Assembly: GCA_002404515.1 (NCBI GenBank) | Contig: DHJV01000103.1 | Span: 1-18,541 of the forward strand | Length of the DNA stretch: 18,541 bases | Origin: Lachnospiraceae bacterium UBA4711 | GTDB taxonomy: Bacteria > Bacillota > Clostridia > Lachnospirales > Lachnospiraceae | Reading direction: 5' to 3' | Shown: piece by piece, positions 13,253-18,541 of the stretch | Position numbering within the stretch: the first letter of the stretch is position 1 | Layout of the letters: each line of letters starts with the position of its first letter | Notes under the pieces: generated by a model | Told to the model about the DNA's origin: nothing | Seen by the model: the letters and a program-made list of their open reading frames with translations, nothing else | Database searches by the model: none | Position numbers and translations under genes: made by a program

Positions 13253-14098
13253 CTAATTCTGCATCTGATCTGCCTGAAGCTTCATCATGCACGCATGTTC
13301 TTCTTCCTTGAAGAATGTCTGACGCTTCATACACTGATCGAAATCAACTTCAAATCCATCGAAGTCCGGTCCGTCTACGCAGGCAAACTTCGTCTCACCG
13401 CCAACTGTGACACGACATCCACCACACATACCTGTACCGTCGATCATGATCGGATTCAAAGAAACGGCTGTCGGAAGGTTGTATTCCGGCTTCTTTGTAA
13501 GTGCTACTACAAACTTCATCATGATCAGTGGTCCGATTGCAATCGCATGGTCATACTTTACACCAGCGTCCAGAAGCTCCTGCAGTTTCTTTGTAACAAC
13601 TCCCTTCTCACCAAGGGAACCATCATCTGTCATGATATATACATTGTCGCAGAACTTCTCGAATTTCTCCTTGAGAAGTACAAGCTCTGCTGTACGTCCG
13701 CCGATAATCACATCCACCTTTGTTCCCTGCTCTGCAAGCTTCTTTGCCTGTGGGTAAAGCGGAGCTGCACCAACGCCACCTGCGATACCGATCACGTGCT
13801 TCCACTCTTTATTGAGTGGTGCCGGCTGTCCAAGTGGTCCTACAAAATCCTGAAGGTAATCGCCCTCATTCAGTCTCGCCATCAGAGTCGTTGAATATCC
13901 AACTACCTGGAAAATAATCTCGACTGTATTGCGCTCGCGGTCAAAATCCGCAATCGTAAGAGGAATACGCTCGCCATCTTCATCCACTCTGACGATGACA
14001 AACTGTCCTGCCTCACAGCGTGCAGCTACATAAGGAGCTTCAATCTCCATCATGACAACAACCGAATTTAAGACTTCTTTTTTTACAATCTTATACAT
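13253..14098 (-). CDS. nfnA: NfnA-type small subunit of NADH-dependent ferredoxin:NADP+ oxidoreductase
   Basis: The product is 281 aa. The N-terminal beta-barrel binds FAD (Arg-Ile-Pro-Leu-Thr-Ile-Ala, 44-50). The middle NAD-binding domain has Gly-Ile-Ala-Gly-Gly-Val-Gly-Ala-Ala-Pro (104-113). The C-terminal [2Fe-2S] site has Asp220, Cys225, Cys228 and Cys240. As I recall, the Thermotoga NfnA cluster is held by three Cys and one Asp in the same spacing, which is the main reason for preferring NfnA to a dihydroorotate dehydrogenase electron-transfer subunit. No pyrD lies nearby. A promoter precedes the gene, with AGGGGT 5 nt before the ATG. It is the first gene of a three-gene operon: nfnA, nfnB and a membrane protein. 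Confidence 0.85.
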   Translation of the reverse strand: MYKIVKKEVLNSVVVMMEIEAPYVAARCEAGQFVIVRVDEDGERIPLTIADFDRERNTVEIIFQVVGYSTTLMARLNEGDYLQDFVGPLGQPAPLNKEWKHVIGIAGGVGAAPLYPQAKKLAEQGTKVDVIIGGRTAELVLLKEKFEKFCDNVYIMTDDGSLGEKGVVTKKLQELLDAGVKYDHAIAIGPLIMMKFVVALTKKPEYNLPTAVSLNPIMIDGTGMCGGCRVTVGGETKFACVDGPDFDGFEVDFDQCMKRQTFFKEEEHACMMKLQADQMQN

Positions 14099-14135
14099 GG
14101 TCTACCCCTATCTCTTAAAAATTTACTTTATACTT

Positions 14136-14155
14136 ACGCATCACTTATCATGCGT
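14136..14155 (-). promoter_or_regulatory. Inverted repeat in the nfn operon leader, possible operator or hairpin
   Basis: ACGCAT and ATGCGT arms are separated by 8 nt, forming a perfect 6-bp inverted repeat just after the predicted transcription start. It could be bound by a dimeric regulator or fold at the 5' end of the mRNA. It does not resemble the Rex redox-sensor site as I know it. Confidence 0.35.
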
Positions 14156-14168
14156 CATTATCTGATTG

Positions 14169-14196
14169 ATTATATCACATATACTTTCATAATCAA
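14169..14196 (-). promoter_or_regulatory. Promoter of the nfnA operon
   Basis: TTGATT (14191-14196) and a perfect TATAAT (14169-14174) are spaced by 16 bp. A TG one base before the -10 makes it an extended -10. The predicted start is near 14162, about 64 nt before the nfnA ATG. A tandem TTTCTATCTG repeat (14211-14230) lies just upstream, against the end of the GNAT gene. Confidence 0.75.
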
Positions 14197-14233
14197 AGTT
14201 TTTCTTGAAATTTCTATCTGTTTCTATCTGTTT

Positions 14234-15244
14234 TTATACAATTTCATCAAAAAAACTTGCTTCATGCAGAATTGACATCAATGCATCATCATCCTGCAGG
14301 GAAATCGCCATGAATCCATGCCCTTCGTTCATCCGCACAGACACGCCAAGCATATTCGCAATATCATCACAGAAATGCCGTTCTGACATCGTCACAACCA
14401 GTCTTCTGCAAAATGCCTGTTCCGCCAGACGTACCGCCGCATCCAGCACATACCGCACATGTTCATCAAAGCTTTCAAAGCGCTCCACATACATCGTATC
14501 ATCGTAGATATCATAGGAAAACACACCTGCCAGACGTTCTTCCACCTGTCCGTCATCCATATGCATACCATCCTCGTACACGGCAACAACATCGCCATTC
14601 TGGCAGCGATGCTCCATACACATCTGTTCCAGATACTGTGGTGTCCGGTGCGCGTAAACCTGATATTTCTTTGCAAGCGCATCATTTACCTCATCGGAAA
14701 GATGTTCCAGTATATCTACACGTTCCTCATGCAGATCTTTCAGATTCTTCGTATAATATCCTTCCTCACCGGAAAGATCATCCGGTACGACATCCTCGTC
14801 CTCCAGCTCCGCAATATCAATATCCAGTTCCAACGTATGAAATACCTTTTCAAACCCAAGGCTCTCATAGTACTCTTCCCGTTCCGGCATCAAAAATGTA
14901 AATATTCTGCCGTCCTTCTTCATATCTGCAAGCACACGTTGCATCATTCGGCGCATGATGCCCTGCTCCCGATATTCCGGTTTCACAGCCACTCCGACTA
15001 TGTAATAGCACAGTTCCTTTTTTCCTTCTACCTGCATCTCATAAGGATTCAGATGAATCATGCCTGCCAGCACGTCTCCCTTATAGGCAAGTAAAATTTT
15101 ATTTTGCTTACAAATCTCTGTAAAATAATAATCCGCAAACTCCTCTGGATCATCAAATATTTCATTCCACATCTGCCGAACCTCCGCAAGTACCTCCGGT
15201 TCGCCTTCAAAATATCTGAGCCTGCAACTGTCTCCGTCACTCAT
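14234..15244 (-). CDS. GNAT-family N-acetyltransferase
   Basis: The product is 336 aa, twice the length of a simple GNAT domain. The first half carries the acetyl-CoA site: Val-Gly-Val-Ala-Val-Lys-Pro-Glu-Tyr-Arg-Glu-Gln-Gly-Ile (beta 4 and the P-loop-like Gln/Arg-x-x-Gly) near 83-97, then Arg-Arg-Met-Met. It ends with Tyr-Tyr-Glu-Ser-Leu-Gly-Phe-Glu-Lys-Val-Phe (about 124-134), the usual GNAT finish. The second half is acidic and divergent, comparable with bilobed Eis-like acetyltransferases. The substrate cannot be told. An AGGAGG precedes the ATG by 13 nt, which is longer than usual, and no closer start codon exists. It follows ispF by 33 bp and is probably co-transcribed; I see no functional link between them. 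Confidence 0.85.
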   Translation of the reverse strand: MSDGDSCRLRYFEGEPEVLAEVRQMWNEIFDDPEEFADYYFTEICKQNKILLAYKGDVLAGMIHLNPYEMQVEGKKELCYYIVGVAVKPEYREQGIMRRMMQRVLADMKKDGRIFTFLMPEREEYYESLGFEKVFHTLELDIDIAELEDEDVVPDDLSGEEGYYTKNLKDLHEERVDILEHLSDEVNDALAKKYQVYAHRTPQYLEQMCMEHRCQNGDVVAVYEDGMHMDDGQVEERLAGVFSYDIYDDTMYVERFESFDEHVRYVLDAAVRLAEQAFCRRLVVTMSERHFCDDIANMLGVSVRMNEGHGFMAISLQDDDALMSILHEASFFDEIV

Positions 15245-15277
15245 GAAACTAAAATATCCTCCTATTATCTATTATTT

Positions 15278-15844
15278 TTATCTTTTTGCACAACCCATAC
15301 ATCCCATGCATGGATTGGCTGCGTTTTCTATAGTATCATCCACCACACGTGAGCTGCGATAATCGAAATTATCGATCGTCTCAAGCAGGCAGATTGCATG
15401 GGAACTAATTCCCTGTCCCTGTCCGGTAAATCCAAGTTCTTCCTCCGTGGTTGCCTTGATATTTACCTGATTCTTATCAATCTGCAGCCTTGCTGCAATG
15501 TTCTCCCGCATTGTCTCAATATACGGTGCCAGCTTTGGCCGCTGTGCGATCACTGTCGCATCTACATTTCCAATCATGTAATTGCCTGCATCCAGCAGCT
15601 TCCGCACTTCTTCCAAAAGCCGCATGCTGTCCGCCCCTTCATACTTCGGATCAGTATCCGGGAAATGCTTTCCAATATCTCCAAGTGCGGCTGCGCCAAG
15701 CAGCGCATCCATAATCGCATGCACCAGCACATCCGCATCCGAATGTCCAAGCAAACCTTTCTCATATGGAATCTCCACGCCTCCTAAGATCAGGCGTCGT
15801 CCCTCTATTAATTTATGTACATCATACCCCATGCCAACTCTCAT
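15278..15844 (-). CDS. ispF: 2-C-methyl-D-erythritol 2,4-cyclodiphosphate synthase with Cys-rich tail
   Basis: The product is 188 aa and closes the cyclodiphosphate ring in the non-mevalonate isoprenoid pathway. Zinc ligands Asp8, His10 and His42 are in place (Gly-Tyr-Asp-Val-His; Gly-His-Ser-Asp-Ala-Asp-Val-Leu-Val-His). Lys-Ala-Thr-Thr-Glu-Glu-Glu-Leu-Gly-Phe-Thr-Gly (130-141) forms the nucleotide site. The usual protein ends near residue 158; here about 30 residues follow and finish with Cys-Met-Gly-Cys-Met-Gly-Cys (179-185). ATG 15844 begins Met-Arg-Val-Gly like the family and has AAGGAG 10 nt upstream. A GTG at 15850 would be only 4 nt from that site. It is the first gene of the ispF-GNAT pair. 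Confidence 0.95.
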   Translation of the reverse strand: MRVGMGYDVHKLIEGRRLILGGVEIPYEKGLLGHSDADVLVHAIMDALLGAAALGDIGKHFPDTDPKYEGADSMRLLEEVRKLLDAGNYMIGNVDATVIAQRPKLAPYIETMRENIAARLQIDKNQVNIKATTEEELGFTGQGQGISSHAICLLETIDNFDYRSSRVVDDTIENAANPCMGCMGCAKR

Positions 15845-15914
15845 GGTCACTACGCTCCTTTATATCGAATAAAACCAAAGTATCGTACTATAATCTATCA
15901 TATTTGCCTCGTAT

Positions 15915-15929
15915 ATGCAAACGTTTCCT
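15915..15929. promoter_or_regulatory. Putative catabolite-responsive element (cre)
   Basis: ATGCAAACGTTTCCT fits the Bacillus-type consensus WTGNAANCGNWNNCW at every fixed position. It lies in the divergent region between ispF (71 bp away) and the Gly-rich membrane protein (133 bp away). No CcpA gene is in the window, so binding depends on the host having one. Confidence 0.45.
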
Positions 15930-15988
15930 TCTACCATGGAAAGAATTGTCACAATTTGCTTTTCTATATTTACGAATCCGCCATTTCA

Positions 15989-16017
15989 TTGTAAAATGTT
16001 ACTATCACAGGCATAAA
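15989..16017 (+). promoter_or_regulatory. Possible promoter of the Gly/Pro-rich membrane protein
   Basis: TTGTAA (15989-15994) and CATAAA (16012-16017) are 17 bp apart; TAAAAT at 16014-16019 is an alternative -10 with a longer spacer. A short palindrome, TGTACTGTACA (16024-16034), lies at the predicted transcription start. It could be an operator. Confidence 0.35.
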
Positions 16018-16062
16018 ATAAAATGTACTGTACAAATTTATACATAACGAGGAGGGTTTATT

Positions 16063-17112
16063 ATGGGAAGATCCGGCGGTGGCGGCGGTGGCTTTAGCAG
16101 CGGCGGTCACGGTGGCGGCAGTCATCATGGTGCAAGTTTCAGTGGCGGCGGTTCTCGCGGAGGCGGTTTCAGCAGCGGTCCGAGAGGCGGCGGTTTTGGA
16201 GGAGGTCCAAGGCCTCATGGTCCGGGACCGGGACCTAGACCATACGACGATTATGGCCCGGGGCCACATCACTATCACGGAGGTCCGGGTATGCCTCCCC
16301 CTCCTCCTCCAAGAAGATATTATGGCGGCAGGACAACGTATGTATATGCAAATGGAGGTCGCGGAAACAGCGGCGGCGGTATATTTGCAGCAATCATTTT
16401 GTTCATGCTCATCCTGATCATTTTCTCCAGCTATATGCAGTTCAATGGCGGTTATACAGGTGGTGAACTCAGCGACAACCGCATTTCTGAGTACGCAGAG
16501 GATCAATATAATACAATATTCAGCGGTCGTGAGGACGGACTGCTCTTAGTCGTAGATGAAAACGACAACGGTCAGTTTAAATATGGTGTCAAAGCCAACG
16601 CACTCATGGATAATTATATCAACGATATGATTTCTGCCTACCAGAACAACTACAATGATGATCTCGGTATCCAGTTAAAGGGCATGCTGGAGGATACATT
16701 GCAGATCATGAATCAGAATGGCATCTCAAAAATCAAATCCGACAAGGCATTTGACTCTCACTGCTACCGGGATGATTTAAACTGGATTGATACAAAGAAC
16801 AACGTCGTAACCGGTGCACAGGAATTCTACGATGCAACCGGAATCCAGTTCTATGTCATGTTCGTAAAGACACGTACCATTGCCAAGGCAACAAATCATT
16901 CTGCCGGCGTATTCAAGGTACTGATCATTGCAGCAGCGGTTGTCATTGTTGTGTGTATCCTCTTCTCCTGGTGGAAGAAGCGTACTGCACAGAAGAACAA
17001 AGAGCAGGAAGACTTGGAGCGCACATTAAAAACACCGCTTGAAACCTTTGGTTCCACACCAATGGATGATTTAAAGGCAAAATACGATAATCAGGATAAT
17101 AACCAGTCATAA
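16063..17112 (+). CDS. Gly/Pro-rich two-helix membrane protein
   Basis: The product is 349 aa. Residues 1-105 are low complexity: Gly/Ser/His tracts, then Gly-Pro repeats and a seven-Pro run (78-84 region). A first hydrophobic segment spans about 107-124. A soluble domain of about 155 residues follows, with pieces that resemble the TPM phosphatase-like fold (Glu-Asp-Gly-Leu-Leu-Leu-Val-Val-Asp; Ala-Thr-Gly-Ile-Gln-Phe-Tyr-Val). A second helix is at about 283-304, then a Lys-rich tail. This order suggests both ends in the cytoplasm and the soluble domain outside, but without a signal peptide the topology is a guess. AGGAGGG lies 6 nt before the ATG. It is a single-gene unit closed by a shared terminator. 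Function unknown; the TPM resemblance is weak. Confidence 0.85.
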   Translation: MGRSGGGGGGFSSGGHGGGSHHGASFSGGGSRGGGFSSGPRGGGFGGGPRPHGPGPGPRPYDDYGPGPHHYHGGPGMPPPPPPRRYYGGRTTYVYANGGRGNSGGGIFAAIILFMLILIIFSSYMQFNGGYTGGELSDNRISEYAEDQYNTIFSGREDGLLLVVDENDNGQFKYGVKANALMDNYINDMISAYQNNYNDDLGIQLKGMLEDTLQIMNQNGISKIKSDKAFDSHCYRDDLNWIDTKNNVVTGAQEFYDATGIQFYVMFVKTRTIAKATNHSAGVFKVLIIAAAVVIVVCILFSWWKKRTAQKNKEQEDLERTLKTPLETFGSTPMDDLKAKYDNQDNNQS

Positions 17113-17151
17113 CGGCATAACTGATAATCCAAATTTGCTAATTTGCTCGAT

Positions 17152-17203
17152 AAGAAAAGGGAATGTTTCCATGTAATAATTCATGAAAACATTCCCTTTT
17201 CTT
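17152..17203. terminator. Long bidirectional terminator between convergent genes
   Basis: Perfect 17-bp arms, AAGAAAAGGGAATGTTT (17152-17168) and its complement (17187-17203), enclose a loop that can extend by a CATG/CATG pairing across one mismatch. The right arm ends one base before the minus-strand stop at 17204. A/T-rich outer ends give a U-run either way. Confidence 0.9.
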
Positions 17204-18106
17204 TTACCATGCAGTTGCAATATCTAACTGATTTGGATTTGACGCTGCAAATCCGCCTGTATCTACTACAATCGCTGTACCAAGGCTGCTCTCTACGAGA
17301 GATCCTCTCGGATGTGTATTCAGATCTGCGGCAACCATAACATAATCACCGTACATTTTTACACCATCCTCACGAACCCAATACTGCCCTGGGATTCCCA
17401 TTCCCTGCATAGTTGCTACGACACCATTCATATTCAAGTTGTAATAAGTTTCTTTTCCGCTTGGTCCGTAGTTTACACCCTTGGATGCAGTCAATTTTCC
17501 GTCTCCGGTCTGATTTGTATATGTAGACACATATGTCTGTGCATTCTGTGAGGCTTTCAAAACTTCCATCTCTGCATAATATTTCTCTACCGTTGCTAAG
17601 AATTCATCATAATTGTCGCGAACTGCCAATACCTTGTCTCGCTCGTCGCTCGCCATCAGAGACGGCTTGATCTCAACCGGTAATGACTTTACATGTGCGA
17701 TGAACTCCGAATATACCGGATTCGTCTGTGCTTCGACTATTGTCAGAAGCATGCTTTTGTCTGCAACCGATGTTTCTTCTATCATATTTGTCACATTCAT
17801 ATTTGCCTGAAACTTCGGTGTGAGTTTTGCTACATCAGTCGTTACAGTCTTTGTCATATCATTTCCAATACTCTCTGTAACTTTCGCTGCCTGAACAGCT
17901 TCCCCGATGCGTTCCTGCGTCGTAACTGCTGCAAGCACCATAGACTCTGTTGTCATTACCGGTGCCGGAGCTTCCGCAAGTACCTCTGTTACCTTCTCAT
18001 TTGTTGTGCTATTGGCTTTGTAATCTTCCAATAATGTTGGTGCGTATAAACATACCGCTAAAATCATCACAAATCCTATCATTAGCTTGTCGATGTTTAA
18101 CCTCAT
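17204..18106 (-). CDS. Membrane-anchored protein with a C-terminal 3D domain
   Basis: The product is 300 aa. Residues about 7-24 form a single hydrophobic N-terminal segment, a membrane anchor or uncleaved signal, placing the rest outside. Residues 30-195 are a helical, Thr/Glu/Ala-rich spacer. Residues about 205-300 are a 3D-type double-psi beta-barrel with the three Asp that give the domain its name: Asp261 (Asp-Leu-Asn), Asp282 (Val-Asp-Thr-Gly-Gly) and Asp295 (Leu-Asp-Ile). Pro-Arg-Gly-Ser-Leu-Val and Val-Met-Val-Ala-Ala are also typical. The 3D fold occurs in peptidoglycan lytic enzymes and resuscitation-type proteins, so a cell-wall role is likely, though the catalytic mode is not shown. 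AAGGAG lies 7 nt before the ATG. Confidence 0.88.
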   Translation of the reverse strand: MRLNIDKLMIGFVMILAVCLYAPTLLEDYKANSTTNEKVTEVLAEAPAPVMTTESMVLAAVTTQERIGEAVQAAKVTESIGNDMTKTVTTDVAKLTPKFQANMNVTNMIEETSVADKSMLLTIVEAQTNPVYSEFIAHVKSLPVEIKPSLMASDERDKVLAVRDNYDEFLATVEKYYAEMEVLKASQNAQTYVSTYTNQTGDGKLTASKGVNYGPSGKETYYNLNMNGVVATMQGMGIPGQYWVREDGVKMYGDYVMVAADLNTHPRGSLVESSLGTAIVVDTGGFAASNPNQLDIATAW

Positions 18107-18129
18107 CTAATCACTCCTTTTCCAAAACC

Positions 18130-18146
18130 GTTTGTTCGCAACAAAC
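18130..18146 (-). promoter_or_regulatory. Perfect stem-loop at the extreme 5' end of the 3D-gene transcript
   Basis: GTTTGTT-CGC-AACAAAC forms a 7-bp stem with a 3-nt loop. It starts almost at the predicted transcription start (near 18147) and ends about 12 nt before the ribosome site. Such hairpins can stabilise mRNA or act as an operator; neither is shown. Confidence 0.45.
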
Positions 18147-18153
18147 TTCCCCT

Positions 18154-18182
18154 ATTTAACATCATGTTTGTTAACTTGTCAA
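18154..18182 (-). promoter_or_regulatory. Promoter of the 3D-domain gene
   Basis: A perfect TTGACA (18177-18182) precedes TTAAAT (18154-18159) with a 17-bp spacer; TAAATA with 18 bp is the alternative. Upstream DNA (about 18183-18240) is A/T-rich with three copies of ACATTTTT on the plus strand, and could act as an UP element. The rest of 18107-18407 holds only this promoter, the hairpin and the tRNA terminator. Confidence 0.65.
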
Positions 18183-18331
18183 TACATTTTTGAAATTTTT
18201 TAGAAATATTTGAAACATTTTTGTAACATTTTTCGATGTTTTGTCACAATTAACCACATATCCTGCATAATTTACATATTTTAGAACAGCATCCGAATGG
18301 ATTCGACATCCAATCATCGACAAAAAGGCAC

Positions 18332-18364
18332 AAAAAAATCTCATGCCTTATCTGGCATGAGATT
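18332..18364 (-). terminator. Terminator of the tRNA operon
   Basis: AATCTCATGCC (18337-18347) and GGCATGAGATT (18354-18364) form a perfect 11-bp stem with a 6-nt loop. On the minus strand it is followed by seven T. It lies 44 nt after the tRNA-Met gene. Confidence 0.9.
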
Positions 18365-18407
18365 GCATATTGCATCGATTCTATATAGAATTTCAGACAT
18401 AAAAAAA

Positions 18408-18481
18408 TAGCGGAAGGGGGATTTGAACCCTCGACACCACGGGTATGAACCGTGTGCTCTAGCCAACTGAGCTATTCCGCC
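18408..18481 (-). tRNA. tRNA-Met (anticodon CAU)
   Basis: A full cloverleaf reads on the minus strand: acceptor GGCGGAA/TTCCGCT with a G1-U72 pair, D stem GCTC/GAGC, anticodon stem CACGG/CCGTG around TTCATAC, and a T loop TTCAAAT. The anticodon is CAU. Pairing at the acceptor end fits the elongator type, but a CAU tRNA could also be the lysidine-modified isoleucine type. No CCA is encoded. The T stem GAGGG/CCCCC has one A/C mismatch at 50-64. Confidence 0.93.
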
Positions 18482-18488
18482 ATAAAAA

Positions 18489-18541
18489 TGGGACCTATAG
18501 GGCTCGAACCTATGACCCTCTGCTTGTAAGGCAGATGCTCT
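18489..18541 (-). tRNA. tRNA-Val (anticodon UAC), 5' end beyond the window
   Basis: From the second half of the D arm to the discriminator base, the minus strand reads as a tRNA: anticodon stem TCTGC/GCAGA around CTTACAA, T stem ATAGG/CCTAT around TTCGAGC, acceptor AGGTCCC and A73. The anticodon UAC means valine. No CCA is encoded. Seven nucleotides separate it from tRNA-Met downstream. Confidence 0.9.

Noticed and set aside
14211..14230. Tandem TTTCTATCTG repeat
   Set aside because: Two 10-nt copies in A/T-rich intergenic DNA are too short to call a regulatory array.
18378..18391. 14-nt palindrome ATTCTATATAGAAT
   Set aside because: A/T-rich, between the tRNA gene and its terminator, with no link to a start site; likely chance or part of the 3' trailer.

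Overview
The window looks like chromosomal DNA of an anaerobic, low-to-medium GC Firmicute, most likely a Lachnospiraceae-type Clostridium. The evidence is strong AGGAGG ribosome binding sites, Gram-positive style promoters and U-run hairpin terminators, an NfnAB-type electron-bifurcating transhydrogenase pair, QueH-type queuosine synthesis, a SprA-related protein, a 3D-domain envelope protein and tRNA genes without an encoded CCA. I cannot name the species. Most genes are on the minus strand. There is no phage, IS element or CRISPR array.

Layout: (1) 1-3038, minus: a YbjQ-family protein with a zinc ribbon, followed 30 bp later by a long protein with a repeat-like helical N-terminus and an acidic Glu/Pro tail that runs off the left edge. 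(2) 3184-4548, minus: thyA-folA, the dTMP and folate module. (3) 4675-5273, plus: two small Xre-type regulators whose genes overlap by 76 nt in different frames, divergent from thyA and convergent with a SprA-related HExxH protein (5263-5727, minus). (4) 5789-10062, minus: carA-carB with its own promoter, a leader hairpin and a strong terminator. (5) 10216-10824, minus: queH, divergent from a short, strongly ribosome-bound 77-aa gene of unknown role (11042-11275, plus). (6) 11339-14098, minus: nfnA-nfnB plus a two-helix membrane protein, packed as one operon. (7) 14234-15844, minus: ispF followed by a GNAT acetyltransferase. (8) 16063-17112, plus: a Gly/Pro-rich two-helix membrane protein, converging through a shared terminator on (9) a membrane-anchored 3D-domain protein (17204-18106, minus). 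(10) The right edge holds tRNA-Met(CAU) and a partial tRNA-Val(UAC), minus, with their terminator.

Most of the window is housekeeping: pyrimidine and thymidylate supply (carAB, thyA, folA), tRNA modification (queH), isoprenoid precursors (ispF) and redox balancing between ferredoxin, NADH and NADPH (nfnAB). The least explained parts are the overlapping regulator pair next to thyA, a 20-nt motif repeated almost exactly in the two divergent regions beside thyA and queH, the YbjQ/zinc-ribbon plus Glu/Pro-rich pair, the 77-aa gene, and a Cys-rich tail on IspF. I did not find a gene cluster that I could defend as a new defence or biosynthetic system.
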